Shown one piece after another: positions 29,239-37,638 of a stretch of DNA of 64,000 bases; within the stretch, counting starts at the first letter, position 1, and the number at the start of each line of letters is the position of its first letter. The translations under genes were made by a program, and so were the position numbers. The notes beneath the pieces are model-generated. The model did no database searches and had not been told where the DNA came from. It saw only the letters and a list, made by a program, of their open reading frames with translations. This stretch comes from Thermoflavimicrobium daqui. Its GTDB lineage: Bacteria; Bacillota; Bacilli; Thermoactinomycetales; Thermoactinomycetaceae. The stretch is taken from the NCBI RefSeq assembly GCF_003313465.1, contig NZ_KZ845664.1, positions 1 to 64,000 on the forward strand, read 5' to 3'.

Positions 29239-29476
29239 GTATGTCTCTTCGTTTCTAGGATTATTATAGTGGACTAGAATGTAGATGAATTCTCGTCTTT
29301 TTTATTTGAAATTAATTTGAAAATATTATTATAGAAGAGGTAGTTTTTCTATAATAGTTAAATTTAATATAAGATAGATTAAGTTAATAGGTTAAAAAGA
29401 AATTGTTTCAGGACTGTTGATTTATATAATATTGGAATAGGCTGAGGGCATACTTTCAAATAAGGAGAAAATCAAC

Positions 29477-29704
29477 ATGATGCAACCCAAAGAGAAGTTT
29501 GATCATTTGTTTCAAAAACTATCTGAGGAAGATAAAAGGAGTTTACTAGACTATATGGAGTATTTGGTTACCCGGGCAGAACAAAAGATATGGGAGGATA
29601 TTCCTGATTTTGATCATCCTTTTTCGGAAAACCAACCTGCAAGTAACCGTGAGAAAGAAGAGTACCTTACTTTGGAAGAGTTAAAGAAAGAATTAAACCT
29701 ATGA
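29477..29704 (+). CDS. Small acidic protein, DUF2281/antitoxin-like (hypothetical)
   Basis: 75 aa with GGAG 9 nt upstream of two ATGs. The segment LSEEDKRSLLDYMEYLVTR resembles the N-terminal helix of DUF2281 proteins, some of which are antitoxins, and the C-terminal half is Glu-rich (LTLEELKKELNL). No toxin-like gene lies beside it; the next event is a terminator 20 nt downstream. Function not known. Confidence 0.6.
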   Translation: MMQPKEKFDHLFQKLSEEDKRSLLDYMEYLVTRAEQKIWEDIPDFDHPFSENQPASNREKEEYLTLEELKKELNL

Positions 29705-29721
29705 AGTTTTTGCTGCAAACG

Positions 29722-29776
29722 AAAAGACACCTCACAGAGTGTGAAATAGATGATCATACTTTGTGAGGTGTCTTTT
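29722..29776 (+). terminator. Intrinsic terminator
   Basis: AAAAGACACCTCACA (about 29722-29736) pairs with TGTGAGGTGTCTTTT (29762-29776). It closes the 75-aa gene. Confidence 0.85.
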
Positions 29777-29833
29777 ATCTAGAGTAACTCGGATAAAGAA
29801 TGAATCTTCTCTTTTATGATTGCTTGGGCTCCC

Positions 29834-29923
29834 CATTCAAATGGTGAGCTTGTATCTGTCCAGCAGTACAAATGTCAAAAAGACTCCTCCTTTGAATTGA
29901 CGATACATCGAGGGCAGGTTGAC
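29834..29923 (+). repeat. Dispersed repeat, family A (copy 2)
   Basis: Matches the minus strand of 13097-13186 at about 80 of 90 positions. It lies in the gap 29705-30216, where the only other item is a 24-codon frame (about 29954) without a ribosome site, which I do not call. Confidence 0.65.
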
Positions 29924-30216
29924 AATTGAAAATAAATTTAGAAATATGGTATTGATAACGATGGAACAAAATAAACTCATGTTGGAACTCGTTATTGAGT
30001 GGTTACATCGGGTAAAGGAATATAAAAAAGGGTAACAAATGGTTAAAAGCTTAGTAATTTATCAATGAATGTTTAAGTCTAGGAGAATGGATTGCATTAC
30101 GATATGATAAAATAGAAAAACAAACTGTATGGATATAGTAATCATAAACAAAATACATAAAAAAGTATATTTATTTTCGATTTGTAAGTACCATGAACTA
30201 GATAAGAGGTAATGTC

Positions 30217-30876
30217 GTGAATGCACAAAGTATCCTAAATCAGATTGAAGAGCTACTTTTTTCCGAACAAGATGGATTGTCTACTGACATGCGATCAGGT
30301 AGAATGTTTGAAGCTGAAAGGGTTGAAAAGGTTTGCGAAAGTATTCGAGAATTGGGAAGGTTGTACGCTGACTTAGATGTTTTTCCAGCAGCAAAGCTTT
30401 TAGTTGAAACCTACCCAGAATTTGTTGATTTTGCAGAAATTGTTCGGATTAAAACAGAAGACCCAGAGCAAGTAGAGTTTGTTTTAGAATGTGGTACAAA
30501 GATTCGTGACGAGATCAAAGCATGTTTAAAAGTAGATGAATTTACTGAACGACTGAAATACAACCCGATTTTATATGCGTTGATTGCTCAATTTACCAAG
30601 GAAGGAAATCTATTTTTTAAGTTGGCAAATGGTGCAGGACTTGATGAACCAGCATGTAGAAAAATTCTTAAACTAATGAAAATGTTTTGTGATAAATGGT
30701 ATCAGGAGAATAATACGAGAGAGCTACCTAAAGTCGTAATAAGCATGATGATTACACTAATGAGTATCAACACATATATATATTGGTACGAAAATGAATT
30801 GAAAAATGAAGAAGAAGCAGATCGAATTGAAGAAATCTATGATGAGATCGCTCAAGCGGTTGTAAGTTGTTTTTAG
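30217..30876 (+). CDS. Hypothetical acidic helical protein
   Basis: 219 aa, GTG start with AGAGG 7 nt upstream. No signal peptide or clear membrane helix; the sequence looks fully helical and acidic, with SINTYIYWYENELKNEEEAD and IEEIYDEIAQAVVSCF at the end. I recognise no family. It is a single gene closed by a terminator and surrounded by repeat debris, so it probably belongs to the accessory block. Confidence 0.75.
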   Translation: MNAQSILNQIEELLFSEQDGLSTDMRSGRMFEAERVEKVCESIRELGRLYADLDVFPAAKLLVETYPEFVDFAEIVRIKTEDPEQVEFVLECGTKIRDEIKACLKVDEFTERLKYNPILYALIAQFTKEGNLFFKLANGAGLDEPACRKILKLMKMFCDKWYQENNTRELPKVVISMMITLMSINTYIYWYENELKNEEEADRIEEIYDEIAQAVVSCF

Positions 30877-30917
30877 TATTTCGATGTATTATATTCTGAA
30901 ACAGAATTATAATCTAT

Positions 30918-30950
30918 AAAAAGTAGTCTGTTTATATGAGACTACTTTTT
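30918..30950 (+). terminator. Intrinsic terminator
   Basis: AAAAAGTAGTCT (30918-30929) pairs with AGACTACTTTTT (30939-30950). Confidence 0.88.
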
Positions 30951-31090
30951 ATGTACAATGAAGGCTATTAAATGGCATGGAAATATTTCTAGTAAATATC
31001 CGTGTTGTCGATTTGCATAAAGATGGGTTTTATCGAAGGTATATTTTCGTTATGTGACTAATCATGTTTAGTACGATGACTGCTAAACAA

Positions 31091-31121
31091 AAAAATCACC
31101 CAATTCAATTGAATTGGGTGA
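31091..31121 (-). terminator. Terminator of the binding-protein pair
   Basis: On the minus strand TCACCCAATTC, loop AATT, GAATTGGGTGA, followed by T7. It lies 16 nt after the stop of the binding-protein gene at 31137. Confidence 0.9.
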
Positions 31122-31136
31122 CTATTTGAAATATAG

Positions 31137-31925
31137 TTATTCCTTTCCGAAGTATTTTTCATATATTTTATCATAAGTACCATTTTCACGGATTTTCTTT
31201 AAGCCTTCATTCATTTTGTTAAGGAGCTCTTTGTTCCCTTTTTGAACCAAAATGCCGTATTGTTCTATTGGCAAAGAAGAATCTTCGACAGTTTTAAATT
31301 TATCTTGTCCCAGCTTTTTGAGATAATCAATGGCTACCGCTTTATCAGTTACTACTGCATCTAAGCGCTTTAATTGTAGATCATCAATTGCACCAGGCGT
31401 ATCATCATAACCTTTGAGATTTGAATAGGTTTTACCGAATGCATTTTTTACGACTTCTTCTCCCGTTGTACCAGCCATGACACCGATTTTTTTACCATTT
31501 AGCTCTTTGAGTGTTGAGATACTAGAACCTTTTGGGAGAAGAATTAATTGTTTAGCATCAAAATAGGAGTCACTAAAATCATATTTTTTCTTACGATCTT
31601 CTGTAATTGTAATAGCAGCCATTGCTACATCTGCTTTTCCACGATCAATACTATCAAAAACGGCATCCCAGCCCATATGTTTCTTTTCTATATCAAGACC
31701 GATTTCTTTGGCAATTGCGTCTATAACGTCTATGTCAAATCCAGTAAGTTTTCCATCCGGCCCGACTTTTTCAAAAGGAGGAAATTGAGCCTCTGTTGCA
31801 AAGCGGATTTTTTTAGTTTCTTGTTGGGGGCTATTCGCTTCTGAAGAGGGGGTTGATTGACATCCTATTAAGAGAAGACTCATAGCTATAAAAGCAGTAA
31901 TAAAAATGGATAGACTTTTACGCAT
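31137..31925 (-). CDS. Amino-acid ABC transporter substrate-binding lipoprotein
   Basis: 262 aa, GlnH/HisJ-type (SBP_bac_3). Signal peptide with lipobox LLIGC (Cys at about residue 22), then the two-lobed binding fold with FPPFEKVGPDGKLTGFDIDV, KADVAMAAITITEDRKKKYDFS and GVMAGTTGEEV. AAGGAGC precedes the ATG. It is the second of two tandem paralogues; no permease or ATPase gene is adjacent. The ligand is probably a polar amino acid; it cannot be fixed from sequence. Confidence 0.9.
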   Translation of the reverse strand: MRKSLSIFITAFIAMSLLLIGCQSTPSSEANSPQQETKKIRFATEAQFPPFEKVGPDGKLTGFDIDVIDAIAKEIGLDIEKKHMGWDAVFDSIDRGKADVAMAAITITEDRKKKYDFSDSYFDAKQLILLPKGSSISTLKELNGKKIGVMAGTTGEEVVKNAFGKTYSNLKGYDDTPGAIDDLQLKRLDAVVTDKAVAIDYLKKLGQDKFKTVEDSSLPIEQYGILVQKGNKELLNKMNEGLKKIRENGTYDKIYEKYFGKE

Positions 31926-31973
31926 TCTTCATCGCTCCTTGAATTGGATCAATATAGCATTTGTTGTTACTAT

Positions 31974-32834
31974 TTACTGATCACCAAAATATTTTTTATA
32001 GATTTGATCATAGGTTCCATTTGACTTGATTTTTGCTAAACCTTCATTTAACTTATTCAGAAGTTCTTTGTTCCCTTTCTTTACCATGATTCCATAACTT
32101 TCAGCAGGGAAAAATGGATCTTCGATTGCTTTAATTTTTGTGCTACCAATTTGAACGACAAAGATAGCTTTTTCATTTTTGTTTGTTAGGGTTTCTTGTT
32201 TTTTAATTTCAGCCTTTTGTAGTGTTTTTATATAATACTGGACTACTGCGCTATCTGTAACTACTGCATTTAATCGACCTGCTTCTAACTCTTTAATAGC
32301 AGAGGGGATATCATCAAATTCCTTTAGCTTTGAGTAATTTTCACCAAATTCTTTTTTAACAGCTTCAGATCCTGTTGAGCTTACTAGTGTCCCGATTTTG
32401 CTTCCTCGTAAATATGAAAGTGAGCGAGCGTTTGATTCAATGGGGACTAAAATTAATTGTTTAGTCGTAAAATATGGATTGGTAAAGTCGTATTTCTTTT
32501 GTCGTTCGGGAGTAATCGTAATAGAACATATGGATGCATCTGCTTTACCTTGTAATACTTCGGTAAATATAGGATCCCAGCCTACATGTTTGAAATCAGC
32601 ATCCATTCCCACCTCCTTTATAATGGCATTAAAAATATCTACATCAAATCCAGAAATCACCCCATTTGTCCCTAGAGTAGTAAAGGGAGGAAATTGAGCA
32701 TCTGTCGCAATTAATAATCTCTTCCCATTTGCAGAACTTTCCTTTCCGCCAAAGCCAATTTTCATATTACAACTAGTAAGAAAAAATATACTAGCTATAA
32801 GAAAAATAAAGGGAAAATTCCAAGCTTTTTTCAT
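31974..32834 (-). CDS. Amino-acid ABC transporter substrate-binding lipoprotein, paralogue
   Basis: 286 aa with lipobox FLTSC (Cys about residue 22). Same order as the neighbour: FPPFTTLGTNGVISGFDVDI, KADASICSITITPERQKKYDF, LVSSTGSEAVKK. It carries an extra ~20-residue Lys-rich insertion (LTNKNEKAIFVVQIGS) before FPAESYGIMV. GGAGGT lies upstream of the ATG. The two copies likely arose by tandem duplication and then diverged. Confidence 0.9.
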   Translation of the reverse strand: MKKAWNFPFIFLIASIFFLTSCNMKIGFGGKESSANGKRLLIATDAQFPPFTTLGTNGVISGFDVDIFNAIIKEVGMDADFKHVGWDPIFTEVLQGKADASICSITITPERQKKYDFTNPYFTTKQLILVPIESNARSLSYLRGSKIGTLVSSTGSEAVKKEFGENYSKLKEFDDIPSAIKELEAGRLNAVVTDSAVVQYYIKTLQKAEIKKQETLTNKNEKAIFVVQIGSTKIKAIEDPFFPAESYGIMVKKGNKELLNKLNEGLAKIKSNGTYDQIYKKYFGDQ

Positions 32835-33426
32835 TACCTTTTTACCTCCAATAGCTTTGGATTTAAATATTTAAAAGGTGTACTTAAATTGCTTGAACTT
32901 ACTTTCGTCCCATTCTTAGCTCATGGAATTTCTCAGTGCTTATCTCTGGAGATAATCTTATTAAGAGGCTAAGTCCAGCATATATAAGAGTGATTATTCC
33001 CTCATCCGTTAATAGTTTAATTTTTTATTGGATTATGTAATATACTTTGGATAATAAACCGATAATGCTCTCCCTCTCCTATGTATCTATTTAGATACTC
33101 CTAGAAATGGAATTAAGGTTGTTTAATTAGAAAGGGAAAAGCTAGATATATTAGTAGCTTTAATTGCAGATAAAGATTAATTTTATTCTGATATAATTTG
33201 TCCTCATTTTATTATTATTTATCCTTATTCATCAATTCAAAATTATACTATATGGATTGTGATATCGGCTATCTTTTATTTTCTATTTTGTAAACGCATT
33301 TTTTTCTTTATTATCCTTATTTATCTAATTAATTTATTTGTAGAATGGAACCTCTTATAAAGTCGAGGTTGCCCTCTTAATCAGTCGCTCACCGTTTTTG
33401 AACTCACTCCCTCTTAAGGTTTGGCG
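32835..33426. other. AT-rich intergenic stretch
   Basis: With the repeat that follows, this is the longest gene-free gap in the window (32835-33693). Apart from a small AACCTC/GAGGTT hairpin near 33350 and many T-rich runs, I see no gene, promoter or repeat that I can support. Confidence 0.5.
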
Positions 33427-33521
33427 CAAAAGTCGATCCTATACAAAAACGATTCGCGGCTTCATCTAGGAATGATCTAGGTTTTGATTCGAATGATGCA
33501 ACAGGCTCAAAATCGACTTTT
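33427..33521 (+). repeat. Dispersed intergenic repeat, family B (copy 3, with terminal inverted repeats)
   Basis: The best-preserved copy. It is bounded by AAAAGTCGAT (33428-33437) and ATCGACTTTT (33512-33521) in inverted orientation, with the shared core TAGGAATGATCTAGGTTTTGA and TCGAATGATGCAACA between. The ~94-bp size and terminal inverted repeats are like a miniature non-coding mobile element. Confidence 0.75.
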
Positions 33522-33693
33522 CATCTATAAAAATAAACATTTCTTTAAATGGAACACTAGGAAGTTCTATTGAAGGAATAAAGGAGTAGGATGAGTTTAA
33601 AAAGGGGACGAATTAAGAAGATAACCTTTATAATAAAAAAATGATAGACTTAGAAAATAGCTAAATATCTTAGAAAGAGAAAGGTGATATTGG

Positions 33694-34107
33694 ATGTCAA
33701 AAGAGATGTGGGTACAAACTCTTCAGGAGAACCGCTTACTTCGTTCTACTGATGAAATACAAGCTTTTGAAAATGCTTTAGAAACATTAGCCAAAGAAGA
33801 TGCTAGAGAGGTAGCAATCAATCTTTATACTGTACTTGATGATCGTTGTGAACACTTTAAGGTAATGTGGAGACTTCTTCACTTTTTAGAATCGATTGAT
33901 AAAACTGGAGAGGCTTTTATACAAGCGATTCCCATGATGAGCCATTCACAGGAATGGACTAAAACGCTATTATCACGTATTGCCAATCATCCGGAGTCAC
34001 GAGTTCAGTTTCTCCAACATTTCAAGCTCGCTCCTACCTCTACCCAGCAGTATATTGAACAGCTTCTGGAACAGATGATGCAAGAGGATATGGAAAGTGA
34101 GTCTTAA
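33694..34107 (+). CDS. Imm30-like immunity protein
   Basis: 137 aa. The sequence resembles the Imm30 family of polymorphic-toxin immunity proteins: NRLLRSTDEIQAFENALETL, LDDRCEHFKVMWRLLHFLES and IPMMSHSQEWTKTLLSRIAN follow that family's pattern. Imm30 proteins neutralise a cognate toxin domain in the same or kin cells. No toxin, secretion substrate or other immunity gene is beside it, so it is an orphan here. ATG 33694 is preceded by AAAGGTGAT. Confidence 0.7.
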   Translation: MSKEMWVQTLQENRLLRSTDEIQAFENALETLAKEDAREVAINLYTVLDDRCEHFKVMWRLLHFLESIDKTGEAFIQAIPMMSHSQEWTKTLLSRIANHPESRVQFLQHFKLAPTSTQQYIEQLLEQMMQEDMESES

Positions 34108-34179
34108 ATCAGGCATAGAAAAAGTGATGATCTATGTATCTGATTAGCATGATGTAATATTCTAAACTTAACGTAGATT

Positions 34180-34221
34180 AAAAATGCCCGCATCATTTTA
34201 CATGAGATACGGGCATTTTTA
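34180..34221. terminator. Bidirectional terminator
   Basis: AAAAATGCCCG (34180-34190) pairs with CGGGCATTTTT (34210-34220). A-rich and T-rich flanks let it serve both the immunity gene and the convergent reductase gene. Confidence 0.85.
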
Positions 34222-34254
34222 AAAATTGAACAGATTACACACTTTCTACTAGGG

Positions 34255-34785
34255 CTATCGCTTTACTTCATAATGGATCATGATGCAGTCACCGAAACGG
34301 GAATGGCTTTTCAATTTCAAGAGAGTTTCAACGTTGTTTTTGTTGAATAGGGGAATTCCTTTACCGATTAAAATAGGCACTATAGTAATGATATACTCAT
34401 CGATTGCGTCTGATTCTATGAAGCTCTCAATTAGTTTGCCACCGCCTACCAACCAGATATTGCCCTCAGACTGTAGTTTTACCTTTTTAATAAAAGAACT
34501 GATTTCTTCATTGATAAACTCTACGTTCTCATTACTGCCAGATGTGCTCTTAGAAAATACATAGCATTTTTTATCCGGATAAGGAAAGGAATCGGATAGT
34601 TCTGGCAGCTGATCATATGTTGATTTTCCCATAATCACAGTATCGATGGACTTGTAAAAATCGGGGAAACCATATTCTTCAGGATTTGACGGAGAGTTTT
34701 CAAGCAACCAATCAATATCACCATTTTCGCGTGCGATATAACCATCTAGGCTCATGGCAATGTAAACCACTACTTTTTTATGCAA
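34255..34785 (-). CDS. Dihydrofolate-reductase-like protein (RibD C-terminal family)
   Basis: 176 aa of the RibD_C/DHFR superfamily (YyaP/YwjB type). Marks are VVYIAMSLDGYIARENGDIDWL, VIMGKSTYDQL and the NADPH-binding glycine stretch IWLVGGGKLIESF. The natural substrate of these small reductases is not established. The start is TTG 34785 with AAGGAGG at normal distance. It is divergent from a WYL regulator across a region with a near-perfect palindrome, which suggests that regulator controls it. Confidence 0.88.
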   Translation of the reverse strand: MHKKVVVYIAMSLDGYIARENGDIDWLLENSPSNPEEYGFPDFYKSIDTVIMGKSTYDQLPELSDSFPYPDKKCYVFSKSTSGSNENVEFINEEISSFIKKVKLQSEGNIWLVGGGKLIESFIESDAIDEYIITIVPILIGKGIPLFNKNNVETLLKLKSHSRFGDCIMIHYEVKR

Positions 34786-34850
34786 TAATAATGCCTCCTT
34801 AAGATTTTTGTTATGGGGAAGATCAAAGGGATATATTTATACTACATGAT

Positions 34851-34877
34851 AAAAGATGACATCTATTGTCATCTTTT
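34851..34877. promoter_or_regulatory. Palindromic operator candidate in the divergent region
   Basis: AAAAGATGACA (34851-34861) and TGTCATCTTTT (34867-34877): 11-bp perfect arms, 5-nt spacer, 20 nt before the regulator start. The obvious candidate site for the adjacent WYL-domain protein. Confidence 0.6.
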
Positions 34878-34897
34878 AAAAAAAGGTGGATGTCCAA

Positions 34898-35863
34898 ATG
34901 CGTGCAGATCGGTTAATGTTAATCCTACTGATCCTCCAGCAAAAAGGAAAAACAACTACCCAAGAGCTCGCACAGGAATTGGAAGTTTCCAGTCGTACTA
35001 TCTTGCGTGACATGGATGTTCTTAGTGGGATGGGAATCCCGGTTATTGCAGAACGGGGGAAAAATGGAGGATGGAGGCTTTTGGATGAATATCGTAAAAC
35101 ATTACTCACATTGAAGAAAGAAGAGATGGCCTCCCTTTTTCTCTCCTTTCCGGAAGCTTTACTAAAGGATTTGAGAATCGACAAGCCCTTTCAAATAGCT
35201 CGACAAAAGTTATTTTCCGCTCTTCCTTCTATGGTGGAACCCCTTGTACAAAAGTTTTGGGAACGGATCTATATTGATACAGAGCCCTGGAAGGAAAGCA
35301 ACAAAAGAAATGATTGGATCGAGCCGATCTTACTGGCAGTGTGGGAGGAGAACCAGCTGCAAATAACTTATGAGCGAGCAGACGGACAAAAAAAAGAGCG
35401 AGTGATCAAACCACTCGGTCTGGTAGCACGAGGTAATCAATGGTATCTGGTAGCTATAAACGAGGATAATCAAATTCGAAGTTTCAAGTTAAACCGAGTT
35501 CGTTCTGTAACTATTTTAGATAAGCGATTTGAACGCCCAATTGGATTTAATATGACTACATACTGGAAGCAAACAAAGAGTGAGTTTGTCGCGAACTTAC
35601 CTCGATACATCGTCCAAGTAGAATTATCCCCTTATACGTTTCAACGGATCAAATGGACGGATCGTTTTGTAAGGATTTTAGACGCTGGTCCACCCTTGTC
35701 AACTGGATGGATACCCGCTACTCTCCGGTTTGATACTGAACAAGAAGCAGCAGAAACGATACTTGGATTTCACAGTCAGGTCAAAGTCCTTTCGCCCACT
35801 TCCTTAAGAGAAAAAGTCAAAGAAATGGCTCGAGCAGTGTTAGACTTTTATGAAAGGAAGTGA
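34898..35863 (+). CDS. HTH and WYL-domain transcriptional regulator (YafY family)
   Basis: 321 aa. The N-terminal winged HTH (MRADRLMLILLILQQKGK, SRTILRDMDVLSGMGIPV) is followed by a WYL ligand-binding domain with RGNQWYLVAINEDN and a C-terminal WCX-like extension. WYL proteins respond to nucleic-acid or nucleotide ligands in some systems. I prefer ATG 34898 (AAAGGTGG 8 nt upstream); a GTG at 34886 overlaps that site. Divergent from the DHFR-like gene. Confidence 0.88.
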   Translation: MRADRLMLILLILQQKGKTTTQELAQELEVSSRTILRDMDVLSGMGIPVIAERGKNGGWRLLDEYRKTLLTLKKEEMASLFLSFPEALLKDLRIDKPFQIARQKLFSALPSMVEPLVQKFWERIYIDTEPWKESNKRNDWIEPILLAVWEENQLQITYERADGQKKERVIKPLGLVARGNQWYLVAINEDNQIRSFKLNRVRSVTILDKRFERPIGFNMTTYWKQTKSEFVANLPRYIVQVELSPYTFQRIKWTDRFVRILDAGPPLSTGWIPATLRFDTEQEAAETILGFHSQVKVLSPTSLREKVKEMARAVLDFYERK

Positions 35864-35885
35864 ACTACATTGCCATTAAATAAAG

Positions 35886-35908
35886 CCCCCCTTGATTTAT
35901 AGGGGGGA
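35886..35908 (-). terminator. Terminator of the molybdenum-cofactor operon
   Basis: On the minus strand CCCCCC, loop, GGGGGGC followed by TTTATTTAA, about 20 nt after the moaA stop. Confidence 0.65.
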
Positions 35909-35927
35909 TGTGTATAAAATCGTTTTT

Positions 35928-36944
35928 TTATCCACCGATATAAGACATTTCAATTTTTTGACGGTGGGATTGTCTGGTCTGTTGAAGGCGCTCTTCCGAA
36001 TAGCGATCCATCCGAGCTTGCCAAATTTCTATGATCTTGGCTTTGACTTCTTCATCGGTTGCGCCTGAGCGAACATATTCGAGTAGATTATATCCGCTTG
36101 ATGCAAATAAGCAAGTATAAAGATGTCCATCAGATGAGAGACGAGCTCGAGTACAAGAAGTGCAAAATGGTTCGGTAATCGAAGATATCACACCAAACTC
36201 TTTATGGGTTCCTATATAGCGGTAGCGAGTAGCTACTTCTCCAAAATAATTGGGATTTATCTTTTCGATAGGCATTTCCGCATGAATTCGTTCGACAATC
36301 TCTTGTTTCGAAATAACTTGTTTAAGATTCCAGCCATTGGTATTACCTACATCCATAAACTCGATAAAGCGTAGAATAGTCTCTGTGTCTCGGAAATATC
36401 GAGCTACAGTGATAATCTCATCATCATTGATTCCCTTCATGACAACCATGTTGACTTTGACTTCTAAGCCGGCTTGATGAGCGGCTTCAATCCCATCTAA
36501 AACTTGTTGAACATGGTGATAGCGAGAATTAAGTTGGGAAAACCTTTCGTTATCTAGGGTATCTAGACTTACATTAATCCTTTGTAATCCTGCTTGCTTA
36601 AGCTTTAGAGCTAGATGGGGTAAGAGGACGCCATTGGTCGTCAGAGCAATATCTTCGATCATTTGAGTCGAAGAAATCATTCGAATTAGTTCTGGTAAAT
36701 CTTTTCTTAAAAGAGGTTCCCCACCAGTGATACGAATTTTTGTGACACCTAAGGATGCAAAAATTCGTACGATCCTTGATATTTCTTCAAAACTAAGTAA
36801 TTTGTGCTTAGGTAAAAAGACATAGTCGCGGCCAAAAATCTCTTCGGGCATACAGTATTGGCAACGAAAATTACAGCGATCTGTAACTGAAATACGCAAG
36901 TCTTTGAGTGGACGACCCAATTTATCCAAAATTCGCTGTTTCAT
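35928..36944 (-). CDS. moaA: GTP 3',8-cyclase (molybdopterin synthesis)
   Basis: A radical-SAM enzyme, 338 aa, performing the first step from GTP to cyclic pyranopterin with MoaC. SAM cluster CNFRCQYC near residue 24; the second, substrate cluster is [28 protein letters not shown] is conserved. It ends in SYIGG, the C-terminal GG needed for activity in MoaA. I chose ATG 36944 with AAAGGGTG upstream. Last gene of the minus-strand Moco operon. Confidence 0.96.
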   Translation of the reverse strand: MKQRILDKLGRPLKDLRISVTDRCNFRCQYCMPEEIFGRDYVFLPKHKLLSFEEISRIVRIFASLGVTKIRITGGEPLLRKDLPELIRMISSTQMIEDIALTTNGVLLPHLALKLKQAGLQRINVSLDTLDNERFSQLNSRYHHVQQVLDGIEAAHQAGLEVKVNMVVMKGINDDEIITVARYFRDTETILRFIEFMDVGNTNGWNLKQVISKQEIVERIHAEMPIEKINPNYFGEVATRYRYIGTHKEFGVISSITEPFCTSCTRARLSSDGHLYTCLFASSGYNLLEYVRSGATDEEVKAKIIEIWQARMDRYSEERLQQTRQSHRQKIEMSYIGG

Positions 36945-36982
36945 CAGGAACACCCTTTTTACTATATAATCAGATAAACGGT

Positions 36983-37219
36983 TTACCCTCCGCTAACAGG
37001 CGGTATGAGAGCAACAGTATCATCTGGCTTAATCCTTGTATTGTTTGTGGCATAGGATTGGTTGATGGCGACCATACAAGCCTGAATTTGTTCTTGATGT
37101 AAAGGATATTGTTCACTTAGTTTTTCACGTAATTGACTGACTGTTATCGTAGATGAAGACGGAAATTCCAAGCTTTTTCCTAACTGTTCACCCAACTGGG
37201 CAAAGAATAGGATCTTCAT
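36983..37219 (-). CDS. moaD: Molybdopterin synthase sulfur-carrier subunit
   Basis: 78 aa ubiquitin-like protein beginning [14 protein letters not shown] (GGGAGG upstream) and ending IPPVSGG. The terminal Gly-Gly is thiocarboxylated and delivers sulfur to MoaE. The frame extends ten codons upstream but those overlap the moaE end and have no ribosome site. No MoeB/ThiF-type activating enzyme lies in this cluster. Confidence 0.94.
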   Translation of the reverse strand: MKILFFAQLGEQLGKSLEFPSSSTITVSQLREKLSEQYPLHQEQIQACMVAINQSYATNNTRIKPDDTVALIPPVSGG

Positions 37220-37239
37220 ATAATCTCCCTCCCTTGAAC

Positions 37240-37638
37240 TTAAACCCAATATGAACCATCATCACCAAACTCTTTTTTCCAAATCGGGACGATTTCTTTT
37301 AGTTTTTCAATCGCATAGCGACATCCTTCGAAAGCGGCTTGACGATGGGGGGCAGATACAGCGATCACAACGGCGACTTCTCCGATGTCTAATCGTCCAA
37401 TTCGGTGCACGATAGAAACATGAGAGCAGTCAAATTGTTCAAGTACTTCGTTCCCAATTTGTTGCAGCATTTTTTCAGCCATTTCTTCGTAAGCTTCATA
37501 TTCCAAATATAAGGTTTTCTTGCCTTGGGTTAGTTCACGTATCGTACCCATAAAGGTACAAATTCCCCCACAGTTGGGATCCAATACAGAAGAGATTACT
37601 TTTCCTACGTCGATCGGCTCTTTAATTATAGCATACAC
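37240..37638 (-). CDS. moaE: Molybdopterin synthase catalytic subunit
   Basis: 132 aa. It converts cyclic pyranopterin to molybdopterin using two MoaD thiocarboxylates. HRIGRLDIGEVAVVIAVSAPHR and the C-terminal Lys-containing PIWKKEFGDDGSYWV block are diagnostic. GTG start at 37638, directly after the mobB stop with GAGGTG inside its end. Confidence 0.95.
   Translation of the reverse strand: MYAIIKEPIDVGKVISSVLDPNCGGICTFMGTIRELTQGKKTLYLEYEAYEEMAEKMLQQIGNEVLEQFDCSHVSIVHRIGRLDIGEVAVVIAVSAPHRQAAFEGCRYAIEKLKEIVPIWKKEFGDDGSYWV

Noticed and set aside
29477-29704. Complete toxin-antitoxin pair
   Set aside because: Only the antitoxin-like gene is present; no partner gene lies within reach and a terminator follows.
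29954-30028. 24-codon frame starting MEQNKLMLELV
   Set aside because: Too short, no ribosome site and no recognisable family; probably chance or a remnant.
34813-35010. 65-codon frame overlapping the WYL regulator start
   Set aside because: Shifted frame over the operator and the HTH coding sequence, no homology.
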